A DNA stretch of 64,000 bases from NCBI RefSeq assembly GCF_040499845.1, contig NZ_CP159342.1:4278001-4342000 (forward strand), read 5' to 3'. Below, piece by piece: positions 10,033-18,872 of the stretch. Under the pieces are notes generated by a model. It was not told the origin of the DNA, ran no database searches, and worked only from the letters and a program-made list of their open reading frames with translations. Source of the stretch: Micromonospora sp. CCTCC AA 2012012 (GTDB lineage Bacteria > Actinomycetota > Actinomycetes > Mycobacteriales > Micromonosporaceae). How positions within the stretch are numbered: the first letter of the stretch is position 1; each line of letters opens with the position of its first letter. The position numbers were made by a program, and so were the translations under genes.

Positions 10033-11253
10033 TCAGCCCTCGCCGGCGAAGACCACCTGGTAACCGCTGGCCCGCAGCGCGCTGATCAACGTGTCGGAGT
10101 GCTCCACGCCCCGGGTCTCCACCGACAGCGCCACCTCCACCTCGCCGAGGCGCAGGTGCGGGTTGGCCCGCTGGTGCTCCACGTCCACCACGTTGGCCCG
10201 GTGCTCGGCGATCTCGCCGAGCAGCGAGGCGAGCTGCCCCGGCCGGTCCGAGCAGCGCACGGTCACCCGCAGGTAGCGGCCGGCCGCCGCGAGACCGTGC
10301 TCGATCACCCGCAGCATCAGCAGCGGGTCGATGTTGCCGCCGGAGAGCACCGCGACCACCGGCGCCTCCACCTCGATCACGCCGGCCAGCAGCGCGGCCA
10401 CCCCCACCGCGCCCGCCGGCTCCACCACCTGCTTGCCGCGCTCCAGCAGCATCAGCAGCGCCCGGGAGATGTCCTCCTCGGAGACGGTGACGATCTCGTC
10501 GACCAGCTTGCGGACGTGGGTGAAGGTCAGCTCGCCCGGCCGGCCGACGGCGATGCCGTCGGCGATCGTGGCGAAGGCGGGCAGGCGGACCGGCTCGCCG
10601 GCCCGCAGCGAGGGCGGGAAGGCGGCGGCGCTCGCCGCCTGCACCCCGATCACGCGTACGTCCGGGCGCAACGCCTTGGCCACCACCGCCATACCGGAGA
10701 TCAGGCCACCTCCACCGACCCCGGTGACGATGGTCTTGACGTCCGGGCACTGTTCGAGGATCTCCAGCGCCACGGTGCCCTGCCCGGCGATGACGTCCCG
10801 GTGGTCGAACGGGTGGATCAGCACCGCCCCGGTGCGCTCGGCGAAGGTCTGCGCGGCGACGAGCGACTCGTCGACGGTGTTGCCGACCAGCTCGACCTGC
10901 GCGCCGTACCCCTTGGTGGCGGCCACCTTCGGCAGCGGTGCGTTCACCGGCATGAAGACGGTGGCGTGCGTGCCGACCAGGCCGGCGGCGAGCGCCACGC
11001 CCTGGGCGTGGTTGCCGGCGCTGGCCGCCACCACGCCCCGCTCGCGCTCCGAGTCGGAGAGCCGGGAGATCCGCACGTACGCGCCGCGTACCTTGTAGGA
11101 CCCCGCGCGCTGCAGGTTCTCGCACTTCAGCCAGGTGGGACCGCCGAGCGCCGCGCTCAGCGGCCGGGAGGGCTCCAGCGGGGTGGTACGCGTGACCCCG
11201 GCGAGGAGTTCCCGCGCAGCCCGTACGTCGGCGAGACCGACCAGTTCCGTCAT
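10033..11253 (-). CDS. ilvA: threonine ammonia-lyase with C-terminal ACT domain
   Basis: 406 aa. PLP enzyme that deaminates threonine to 2-oxobutanoate, the entry to isoleucine synthesis. The PLP lysine is Lys54 in GSYKVRGAY; the substrate loop ASAGNHAQG is at 78-86 and the phosphate-binding loop GVGGGGL near 178-184. The C-terminal 75 residues form one ACT domain (LRVTVRCSDRPGQLASLL), the usual site for allosteric control. Length and the single ACT domain match the shorter actinobacterial form rather than the E. coli two-ACT form. ATG at 11253 chosen; upstream in-frame sequence is low-complexity. The gene is convergent with greA. Confidence 0.92.
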   Translation of the reverse strand: MTELVGLADVRAARELLAGVTRTTPLEPSRPLSAALGGPTWLKCENLQRAGSYKVRGAYVRISRLSDSERERGVVAASAGNHAQGVALAAGLVGTHATVFMPVNAPLPKVAATKGYGAQVELVGNTVDESLVAAQTFAERTGAVLIHPFDHRDVIAGQGTVALEILEQCPDVKTIVTGVGGGGLISGMAVVAKALRPDVRVIGVQAASAAAFPPSLRAGEPVRLPAFATIADGIAVGRPGELTFTHVRKLVDEIVTVSEEDISRALLMLLERGKQVVEPAGAVGVAALLAGVIEVEAPVVAVLSGGNIDPLLMLRVIEHGLAAAGRYLRVTVRCSDRPGQLASLLGEIAEHRANVVDVEHQRANPHLRLGEVEVALSVETRGVEHSDTLISALRASGYQVVFAGEG

Positions 11254-11442
11254 GCCCCGATCGTGCCATCCGACCCACCCGTGGTCGGCGGCGACGCCAC
11301 GGTCGGAACGGTCGGCACCTGCGGCGACGGGGCGGTCACCGGCTGCGGGGGGAGGGTCGGCCGCCCGACCGCCCAGACCGGCCCGGGGCGACCGGGCGCA
11401 TTCGGTCCTCGTGTGCGCGGCAGGTGCGCACACGCTGGACGA

Positions 11443-12855
11443 TCATGCGGTGGCCGGTGACCCCGTTCCGACGACCCGGGGGTAACCGGGGGCGTGCCGC
11501 TGCCAGGGGGCCTGCATCTCGAACTGACCGGCGACGCCGAGCAGCAGCAGCTCGGACCCGGGCGGGCCGACCAACTGCACGGCGACGGGCAGCCCGTCCG
11601 GGCGCCGGCCGACCGGCACCACGATCGCGGGCAGCCCGGCGATGTTCCACGGCGCGGCGTACGGGGCGTACCGGATGTTGGCCGCCATGTTCGCCGCCCA
11701 GGACCGGCCGGACCAACCGGCGGCCTCCGGCGGCGGCCCGGCGAGTGCCGGGGTGAGCAGCAGGTCGACCGAGTGGTCGGCGAAGAAGTTCACCGACCGC
11801 TCGCGCCAGGCGGCCCGGTCGGCCTCGCGGACGTACCCCCGGCGCTGCGCCCACTCGCCCAGCGCGACGTGCCGGCGGCTGCGCCGCTGGAGGTCGCGCC
11901 GGGCCAGCCCGGCGGCCTGCACGTCGGCGGCGGCCGCGGCGAACCAGGTGGCGATGCCCTGGAGCCCCAGCCGGGTCGGATAGACCGGGTCGGCCGGGAC
12001 GGTGTCGTGCCCGGCGGCGGCGAGCAGCCGCCCGGCCGCGGCGACCGCGTCCCGGTTCGGCGCGTCCGGCGAGACGCCGCGCACCGGCGACCGCAGCGAG
12101 ACACCGACCCGCAGTCGCGGCGGCGGCGCCAACCGGTCCGGACGGCGGCCGGCGAGCACCGAGAAGCCGACCACCGCGTCCGCGACGGTGCCGGTCAGCA
12201 CGCCGTGCTCGGTGAGGCCGAACCAGTCCTCCGCGCCGAGCTGGCAGGGGACCACGCCCCGGCCCGGCTTGAGCCCGACCAGGCCGCAACAGGCGGCCGG
12301 GATGCGGATGGAGCCGAGTCCGTCGTTGCCGTGGGCCATCGGCACCAGGCCGGCGGCCACCGCGGCGGCCGCGCCGCCGGAGGAGCCTCCGGGGGTACGC
12401 CGGGAGTCCCACGGGTTGCGGGTCACGCCGGTCTCGTCATCGGTGAGCGCCCAGAGGCCGAGTTCCGGCATCCGGGTCACCCCGAGGATCACCGCGCCCG
12501 CGCCGCGCAGCCGCCGGACCACCTCGTGGTCGGCCTCCGCCACCGGCGTACGCACGGCGGCGGAGCCGTTCCAGGTGGGCAGCCCGGCGACGGCGGTGTT
12601 CTCCTTGACCGCGATCGGCACGCCGGCCAGGGGAAGGTTGGCCAGGTCCTCCTGCTCGTCGACCTTCTCCGCCTCGGTGATCGCCTCACCGCCACGGACC
12701 GCGCGGAACGCGGCGAGGCCGGCGTCGACCCGGGCGATGTGCTCCAGGTGGTCGGCCACGACCTGGGTGGCGGAGACGTCGCCCCGGCGTACGCCCCGGG
12801 CGATCTGCTTCGCAGTCGCCCCCACCCAGGTCGGCATGATGTCCTGCACGGCCAT
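11443..12855 (-). CDS. amidase signature family hydrolase
   Basis: 470 aa. The Ser-cisSer-Lys triad of the amidase signature family is visible: Lys84 in VPIAVKENTAV, Ser159 in TPGGSSGGAAAAVAAG, and nucleophile Ser182 in DGLGSIRIPAA. Such enzymes hydrolyse carboxamides; the actual substrate here is unknown. It is not likely to be GatA of the tRNA amidotransferase because gatB and gatC are absent nearby and the loops differ. The gene starts 17 nt after the metB stop on the same strand and is probably read together with it. Confidence 0.88.
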   Translation of the reverse strand: MAVQDIMPTWVGATAKQIARGVRRGDVSATQVVADHLEHIARVDAGLAAFRAVRGGEAITEAEKVDEQEDLANLPLAGVPIAVKENTAVAGLPTWNGSAAVRTPVAEADHEVVRRLRGAGAVILGVTRMPELGLWALTDDETGVTRNPWDSRRTPGGSSGGAAAAVAAGLVPMAHGNDGLGSIRIPAACCGLVGLKPGRGVVPCQLGAEDWFGLTEHGVLTGTVADAVVGFSVLAGRRPDRLAPPPRLRVGVSLRSPVRGVSPDAPNRDAVAAAGRLLAAAGHDTVPADPVYPTRLGLQGIATWFAAAAADVQAAGLARRDLQRRSRRHVALGEWAQRRGYVREADRAAWRERSVNFFADHSVDLLLTPALAGPPPEAAGWSGRSWAANMAANIRYAPYAAPWNIAGLPAIVVPVGRRPDGLPVAVQLVGPPGSELLLLGVAGQFEMQAPWQRHAPGYPRVVGTGSPATA

Positions 12856-12872
12856 CCTCCCCCAGCGTGCGG

Positions 12873-14015
12873 TCAGCCCAGCGCCTGCTCCAGATCGGCG
12901 AGCAGGTCGTCGACCGTCTCGATGCCGACAGACAGTCGCACGAGATCGCCGGGAACTTCAAGCGGCGAGCCGGCAGCACTTGCGTGTGTCATCCGGCCCG
13001 GGTGCTCGATCAGCGACTCCACCCCGCCCAGCGACTCGGCGAGCACGAAGAGCCGGGCCCGGTTGCAGATCTCGACCGCGTGCTCCTCACCGCCGGCGGC
13101 GCGGAACGAGATCATGCCGCCGAAGCGCCGCATCTGCTTGGCGGCCACCTCGTGCCCCGGGTGCGACGGCAGACCCGGGTAGATGACCTGGGCGACCTTG
13201 GCGTGCCCGTCCAGATAGGCGGCGATCCGCTCGGCGTTGTCGCAGTGCCGGTCCATCCGTACGCCGAGGGTCTTGATGCCGCGCAGGGTGAGCCAGGCGT
13301 CGAAGGGTCCGTTGACGGCGCCCATCGCGTTCTGGTGGTAGCGCAGTTCGTCACCGAGCCCGGTGTTCGCGGCGATCAGCGCGCCACCGACCACGTCGGA
13401 GTGCCCGCCGACGTACTTGGTGGTGGAGTGGACCACCACGTCGGCGCCGTGCGCGATCGGCTGCTGGAGGTAGGGCGAGGCGAAGGTGTTGTCGACCACG
13501 AGCAGGGCGCCGGCGTCGTGCGCGACACCGGCCAGGGCGGCGATGTCGGCGATGCCGAGCAGCGGGTTGGTCGGCGTCTCCACCCAGACGATCTTCGTGC
13601 TGCCGGGACGGATCGCGGCCCGTACGGCGTCCGGGTCGGAGACCTTGGCCGGCGTGTACGCCAGCCCCCACCGCTCGGCGACCTTCGCGAAGAGCCGGTA
13701 CGTGCCGCCGTACGCGTCGTCCGGGATCACCACGTGGTCACCCGGCTTGCAGACGGTACGCAGCAGGGTGTCCTCGGCGGCCAGGCCGCTGGCGAAGGCG
13801 AGCCCGACCAGTCCGCCCTCCAGCGCGGCCAGGCACTCCTGGAGCGCGTCCCGGGTGGGGTTGCCGGAACGGCTGTACTCGTAGCCCTGCCGGGGCGCGC
13901 CGACGGCGTCCTGGGCGTAGGTGCTGGTCTGGTAGATCGGTGGGATCACCGCGCCGGTGCGGCTCTCAGGGTCCTGGCCGGCGTGGATCGCGAGCGTCTC
14001 GAAGCCGTGACTCAT
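12873..14015 (-). CDS. metB: cystathionine gamma-synthase/lyase family PLP enzyme
   Basis: 380 aa, the usual length. Fold-type I PLP enzyme of methionine and cysteine metabolism. It either condenses O-acyl-homoserine with cysteine to cystathionine or splits cystathionine; sequence alone does not settle direction. Visible motifs: YEYSRSGNPTRDALQ (residues 46-59), the PLP lysine Lys200 in HSTTKYVGGHSDVVGG, and VESLIEHPGRMTHAS near the C-terminus. ATG at 14015 places the conserved GFETLAIHAGQDP at the N-terminus. The amidase follows 17 nt downstream. A cystathionine beta-synthase at 25076 in the same window would complete transsulfuration. Confidence 0.88.
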   Translation of the reverse strand: MSHGFETLAIHAGQDPESRTGAVIPPIYQTSTYAQDAVGAPRQGYEYSRSGNPTRDALQECLAALEGGLVGLAFASGLAAEDTLLRTVCKPGDHVVIPDDAYGGTYRLFAKVAERWGLAYTPAKVSDPDAVRAAIRPGSTKIVWVETPTNPLLGIADIAALAGVAHDAGALLVVDNTFASPYLQQPIAHGADVVVHSTTKYVGGHSDVVGGALIAANTGLGDELRYHQNAMGAVNGPFDAWLTLRGIKTLGVRMDRHCDNAERIAAYLDGHAKVAQVIYPGLPSHPGHEVAAKQMRRFGGMISFRAAGGEEHAVEICNRARLFVLAESLGGVESLIEHPGRMTHASAAGSPLEVPGDLVRLSVGIETVDDLLADLEQALG

Positions 14016-14194
14016 TCCCGAGACGTTAGTCCGCCCCGGTCCGGCCCTGACCGGAACCCGGGCGCGGGTCACACCGGCCGCCCTGTCGGGGTGGCGGGCC
14101 ATACTGGTCCGGTGACCTCGCCCGCACCCCTGCCGTCCCGCCTGGCCGGGGCGGCCGACCGGATCGCTGCCCGGCGGGCGCACCGCACGGCGGC

Positions 14195-14200
14195 TAGCCT
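14195..14200 (+). promoter_or_regulatory. -10 element giving a leaderless HIT-gene mRNA
   Basis: TAGCCT lies 6 nt before the ATG of the HIT gene at 14207. A start site 6-8 nt after this hexamer falls on the start codon, so the transcript would be leaderless. No Shine-Dalgarno sequence is present between them, which supports this reading. Confidence 0.45.
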
Positions 14201-14206
14201 GCATCG

Positions 14207-14620
14207 ATGAGCGGGTGCGTGTTCTGCGGGATCGTGGCGGGCGAGGTGCCGGCCTTCACCGTCGTCGACGAGCCGAACGGGGTGGCGTTCCTGGACACCC
14301 GGCCGGTGTTCAAGGGGCACGTGCTGGTCGTGCCCCGCACCCACCTGATCGCCCTGACCGACCTGCCGGCCGACGCGCTGCCCGGCTACTTCGCCCTGGT
14401 CCAGCGGCTCGCGGTGGCGGTGGAGAGCGCCCTGGGGGCCGGTGGGACGTTCGTGGCGATGAACAACAAGGTGTCGCAGTCCGTCCCGCACCTGCACACC
14501 CACGTGGTGCCGCGGACCAAGGGCGACGGCCTGCGCGGCTTCTTCTGGCCCCGCCACCGCTACGACGACGACGCCGAGGCGCAGGCGTACGCCGACCGGA
14601 TCGCCGCCGCCCTGATCTGA
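14207..14620 (+). CDS. HIT-family nucleotide hydrolase/transferase
   Basis: 137 aa. Histidine-triad protein with the motif PHLHTHVVPR (His95, His97, His99); the middle of the catalytic set attacks the alpha-phosphate of nucleotides. N-terminal CVFCGIVAGEVPAF is typical of the HIT (Hint/Fhit-like) group, where the two Cys may bind zinc. Likely acts on adenylylated or dinucleotide substrates in the cytoplasm; the exact substrate is unknown. It appears to be expressed from a leaderless transcript (-10 at 14195) and is divergent from metB. Confidence 0.88.
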   Translation: MSGCVFCGIVAGEVPAFTVVDEPNGVAFLDTRPVFKGHVLVVPRTHLIALTDLPADALPGYFALVQRLAVAVESALGAGGTFVAMNNKVSQSVPHLHTHVVPRTKGDGLRGFFWPRHRYDDDAEAQAYADRIAAALI

Positions 14621-14707
14621 GGGCGGGCGCGGGAGAAGGGACAGCGGGGCGGAATCACCCCGCAGTAGCATGACCCGCCCTGTTCGGACCGAACCCCCAG
14701 GTGAGTC

Positions 14708-15370
14708 ATGTCCTACCCGCAGTACCCGGCAGCCCCCGCCTATCCCCCGCCGCCCGGCCAGCAGCCGCCGAGCTACTCCCCGGGCCACCCCTCGCCGCAG
14801 CCGGGACCGCCACCCCCCGGCGCGTACGCCGGCCAGCCCGGACATGCCGGCCAGCCGACCCAGCAGGCATACCCGACCCAGCAGGGCTATCCGGCCCAGC
14901 AGACGTATCCGGGGCAGCAGGTGTATCCGGGCCAGGCGTATCCCGCCGGGCAGCCCGGGACGCAGGCGGCCTTCGGGCCGCAGCTCCAGTGCCGGTTCTG
15001 CGGCAGCGTTCCTGCCGTCCAGACCACCTTCCGGGGTCACCAGGGGATGCTGGTGATCATGCGGTTCCTGAGCATGCCGGGCCCGTACTGCCGGGACTGC
15101 GGGCTGGCGACGTTCCGGGAGATGACCGCCAAGACCCTGGTGCAGGGCTGGTGGGGCTACATCTCGTTCGTGGTCACGCCGTTCACGGTGCTCTGGAACC
15201 TGATCGTCAGCCGCAAGGTGCGCAACCTGGCACCGCCGACGCCGACCCGCCAGCAGCGCCCGATGGATCCGGGGCCGGGGCTGCTCATGCGACCGATGAC
15301 CATCATCGGGCTGGCCATCCCGCTCGCGTTGTTCATCCTGCTCGTCATCATCATCGTGGCCGGGTCCTGA
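14708..15370 (+). CDS. Pro/Gln/Tyr-rich membrane protein with zinc-ribbon-like segment
   Basis: 220 aa. Residues 1-95 are low-complexity repeats of Pro, Gln, Tyr and Gly ([20 protein letters not shown] type), probably disordered. The middle has two cysteine pairs, CRFCG (about residue 98) and CRDCG (about 131), which could form a zinc ribbon. Two hydrophobic segments follow ([19 protein letters not shown] and [19 protein letters not shown]), so the C-terminus is membrane-embedded. The family is common in actinobacteria and its function is unknown. A candidate -10 TAGCAT sits at 14666 and AGGTGAG precedes the ATG. Confidence 0.75.
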   Translation: MSYPQYPAAPAYPPPPGQQPPSYSPGHPSPQPGPPPPGAYAGQPGHAGQPTQQAYPTQQGYPAQQTYPGQQVYPGQAYPAGQPGTQAAFGPQLQCRFCGSVPAVQTTFRGHQGMLVIMRFLSMPGPYCRDCGLATFREMTAKTLVQGWWGYISFVVTPFTVLWNLIVSRKVRNLAPPTPTRQQRPMDPGPGLLMRPMTIIGLAIPLALFILLVIIIVAGS

Positions 15371-15459
15371 CCCGCCCACCGGTGATCGGCGACGGAGCGG
15401 GTAAGGAAGTGGGGCCCGGCGGCGTTGCACGCGGGGAGAGGTACGAGAGGAGTCCCACC

Positions 15460-16119
<660 letters not shown>

Positions 16120-16152
16120 CCCGTCGGCGGCCGAGCCGCTCGACACTGCTGA

Positions 16153-16189
16153 CGGCAAGGCCACCGGCTTCTGACCGGTGGCCTTGCCG
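16153..16189. terminator. intrinsic terminator after msrA
   Basis: Perfect 15-bp inverted repeat (16153-16167 with 16175-16189; loop CTTCTGA). It lies between the msrA stop and the stop of the convergent minus-strand gene at 16228, so it can serve both. Confidence 0.8.
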
Positions 16190-16227
16190 CTGTTCAACCC
16201 GCTGCGGCGCTGGCCGCAATCCGTTCG

Positions 16228-16740
16228 CTACCGGCCCCACGGACTGCGGCCACGGCCGGGGAACCTGGCCGCGTCCCGGATCGCCAGTGCCGGGATCTCG
16301 ACGATCTGACGGCCAGGCACCTCGCCGGTGCCGTCGGCTCCCCTGTCGAGCTTCACGACCGTCGCCTCGGGCATGCCGAGAAACCTCAGCGTCGCCGCGA
16401 TCCGCCGCTCCTCACGACTCATTCCGTCGACGGCCGGCGCACCGGCCGCGAATCGGGCGAGATAGCGTTGGCGCCTCCCGGGGACGCGTACCTCGATCTC
16501 GCCCATGGAGAGCCAGTCGGGCGCGGGTTCCGGGTCGCCACCCTCGTTCGCGGCCGGGCCCTTCCGGATGGTCCTGACCAGGCCGATCGCCGCGACCACG
16601 CCCAGCGCCAGGTTGAGGGCTGCGGCTCCGAGCAGAATTCCGTGGTCGAACCCGAACAGGAGACCGCCGAGTCCGGCGCAGATCACCAGGCCGACGAGGT
16701 AGGTGAGAGTTCCCCACCGGGTGTTCAGCCAGCTCAGCAT
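16228..16740 (-). CDS. two-span membrane protein of unknown function
   Basis: 170 aa from the ATG at 16740. The N-terminal 60 residues form two transmembrane helices (LTYLVGLVICAGLGGLLFG and ILLGAAALNLALGVVAAIGLV). The rest is a soluble cytoplasmic domain with many charged residues (EEIEVRVPGRR, MSREERRIAATLRFLGMPEATVVKLDRG). I do not recognise the family. No good ribosome-binding site precedes this ATG, so the start is uncertain; longer versions would add a Cys/His/Arg-rich N-terminus that does not look like a membrane-protein start. It is divergent from the NAGGN operon. Confidence 0.65.
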   Translation of the reverse strand: MLSWLNTRWGTLTYLVGLVICAGLGGLLFGFDHGILLGAAALNLALGVVAAIGLVRTIRKGPAANEGGDPEPAPDWLSMGEIEVRVPGRRQRYLARFAAGAPAVDGMSREERRIAATLRFLGMPEATVVKLDRGADGTGEVPGRQIVEIPALAIRDAARFPGRGRSPWGR

Positions 16741-17085
16741 GGCGAGCAGTGTGGCACGGCGGCCGGCGTCCGACGACCCCGTCCCGGTGTGCCGCAACCA
16801 CGACCCCGAGGTGCTGAGCTGACCGGTCGGCATGGCGCGTACCGCCGGATGATCGACCTGACGTCCGTTTCCGGGCCTGCGGTGTTTGTCACACCGCGGG
16901 CCCGGGCCTTTTCGGGCACCGGCACGGAGGCGGCCGAAACCGGCGACGGAGCGTTGCCGGAAACTGTCCCCGGCCGACCCGATCGTCCGTCCCGGAAATG
17001 ACGGCGCGCATCTTAGCAATCACACCCTGCCCGCGACATCATCTCAACGGGCGAACAGCAACAAGCTCTGGCAGCATTGCCTCGC
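16741..17085. other. intergenic region upstream of the NAGGN operon
   Basis: 345 bp with no convincing gene. It must hold the promoter(s) of the osmoprotectant operon and of the divergent membrane protein. It includes a G/C-rich dyad near 16894 (CGCGGGCCCGGG) and a less GC-rich stretch from about 17010 to 17080. I see no Shine-Dalgarno sequence before the asnO ATG and no confident -35/-10 pair, including no clear SigB-type promoter. Confidence 0.5.
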
Positions 17086-18870
17086 ATGTGCGGACTTGCG
17101 GGAGAGTTCCGTCGGGACGGCTCACGCGCCGACGTGTCGGCGGTGGAGCGGATGGCGGCCACGATGAGTGACCGGGGGCCCGACGACAGTGGGGTCTGGT
17201 CCCAGGGGCCGACGGCCCTCGGGCACCGTCGGCTGAAGATCATCGACCTGTCGGCGGCGAGCGGGCAACCACTGGTCGACGCCGCGGCGGGGCTGACCGG
17301 GGTCTTCAACGGCTGCATCTACAACTACCGCGAGCTGCGCGCCGAGTTGCAGGCCAAGGGGCACCGCTTCTTCTCCTCCGGCGACAGCGAGGTCGTCGTG
17401 AAGGCGTACTCCGAGTGGGGGCTCGACTTCGTCGACCACCTGATCGGGATGTTCGCCGTGGCGATCAGCGAGCGGGACACCGGCCGCCTGGTGCTGGCCC
17501 GGGACCGGCTCGGCATCAAGCCGCTCTACGTCGCCGAGACCCCCGGCGTGGTGCGCTTCGCCTCCACCCTGCCGGCGCTGCTGGCCGGCGGCGGGATCGA
17601 CACGAGCATCGACCCGGTGGCGCTCGCCCACTACCTCAGCTTCCACAGCATCGTGCCGCCGCCGCGGACCATCCTGCGCGGCGTCGCCAAGCTTCCCCCG
17701 GCCACCGTCCGGGTCTACGAGGCCGACGGCTCCACCCGCGAGCGGGTCTACTGGGATCCCGCCTTCACCCGCTCCGCCGAGCGGGCCGGCTGGTCCGAGC
17801 GCGACTGGCAGGACGCCCTGCTGGAGTCGCTGACCACGGCGGTACGCCGCCGGATGGTCGCCGACGTGCCGGTCGGCGTGCTGCTCTCCGGCGGCCTCGA
17901 CTCCAGCCTGGTGGTCGCGCTGCTCGCCGGGGAGGGGCAGGCGGGACTCGCCACCTTCTCCATCGGCTTCGACGCGGTCGGCGGCCGGGAGGGCGACGAG
18001 TTCGTCTACTCCGACCTGGTCGCGAAGACCTTCGGCACCGACCACCACCAGATCAAGGTGCCCACCGGCGACCTGCTGCCGCCGCTGGAGGCCGCCGTGG
18101 CGGCCATGAGCGAGCCGATGGTCAGCCACGACTGCGTCGCCTTCTGGCTGCTGAGCCAGGAGGTCGCCCGGCACGTCAAGGTGGTCCAGTCCGGCCAGGG
18201 CGCGGACGAGATCCTGGGCGGCTACCACTGGTACCCCCCGCTCGCCGGGGTGGATCGGGAGCAGGCGCTCCAGACGTACGCGAAGGCCTTCTTCGACCGG
18301 GACGCGGCCGGCCTGGCCCGGGTGCTCGACCCGGCGTGGCTGGCCGACGGCGACCCGGCCCGGGAGTTCGTCGCCACCCACCTCGCCCGGCCGGGCGCGC
18401 AGACCGCGGTCGACGCCGGCCTGCGGATCGACACCCAGGTCATGCTGACCGACGACCCGGTGAAGCGGGTCGACAACATGACCATGGCGCACGGGCTGGA
18501 GGCCCGGGTGCCGTTCCTCGACCACGAGTTCGTGGAGCTGGCGGCGAGCTGCCCGCCGGAGCTGAAGCTGGCCCAGGGCGGCAAGGGCGTGCTCAAGGAG
18601 ATCGGCCGTCGGGTCCTCCCGCACGAGGTCATCGACCGGCCGAAGGGCTACTTCCCGGTGCCCGGCCTCACCCACCTGGAGGGCAAGCTCCTCGACCGGG
18701 TGCAGGACGCGCTCACCGCGCCCGAGGCGCGCCGGCGCGGCCTGTTCCGCGCCGACTACGTCGACGCGCTGCTCGCCGACCCGAACGCCGAACTCACCCC
18801 GTTGAACGGAAACAAGCTGTGGCAACTGGGACTCCTGGAAATGTGGCTCCAGAGCCACGGAATCGCCTGA
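17086..18870 (+). CDS. asnO: N-acetylglutaminylglutamine amidotransferase (asparagine synthase-like)
   Basis: 594 aa. Class II glutamine amidotransferase with nucleophile Cys2 (start MCGLAGEF), which fixes the ATG at 17086. The glutaminase half is residues 1 to about 220; the asparagine-synthase half has the ATP pyrophosphatase loop SGGLDSS at 268-274 and GQGADEILGGYHWYP. Its immediate partners are a GNAT/ATP-grasp protein and an M42 peptidase, the trio that defines biosynthesis of the osmoprotectant dipeptide N-acetylglutaminylglutamine amide (asnO/ngg of Sinorhizobium meliloti). AsnO is thought to amidate the dipeptide. The ngg start codon comes 2 nt after its stop. Confidence 0.9.
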   Translation: MCGLAGEFRRDGSRADVSAVERMAATMSDRGPDDSGVWSQGPTALGHRRLKIIDLSAASGQPLVDAAAGLTGVFNGCIYNYRELRAELQAKGHRFFSSGDSEVVVKAYSEWGLDFVDHLIGMFAVAISERDTGRLVLARDRLGIKPLYVAETPGVVRFASTLPALLAGGGIDTSIDPVALAHYLSFHSIVPPPRTILRGVAKLPPATVRVYEADGSTRERVYWDPAFTRSAERAGWSERDWQDALLESLTTAVRRRMVADVPVGVLLSGGLDSSLVVALLAGEGQAGLATFSIGFDAVGGREGDEFVYSDLVAKTFGTDHHQIKVPTGDLLPPLEAAVAAMSEPMVSHDCVAFWLLSQEVARHVKVVQSGQGADEILGGYHWYPPLAGVDREQALQTYAKAFFDRDAAGLARVLDPAWLADGDPAREFVATHLARPGAQTAVDAGLRIDTQVMLTDDPVKRVDNMTMAHGLEARVPFLDHEFVELAASCPPELKLAQGGKGVLKEIGRRVLPHEVIDRPKGYFPVPGLTHLEGKLLDRVQDALTAPEARRRGLFRADYVDALLADPNAELTPLNGNKLWQLGLLEMWLQSHGIA

Positions 18871-18872
18871 CC

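Noticed and set aside
14720..14970. Tandem repeat in the QQxYP-coding segment as a DNA repeat element
   Set aside because: It is a degenerate coding repeat within a Pro/Gln/Tyr-rich protein head, not an independent element.
17415..18872. Long 5' extension of ngg inside asnO
   Set aside because: The frame is open upstream only because of GC bias; the GTG at 18873, 2 nt after the asnO stop, fits domain boundaries.
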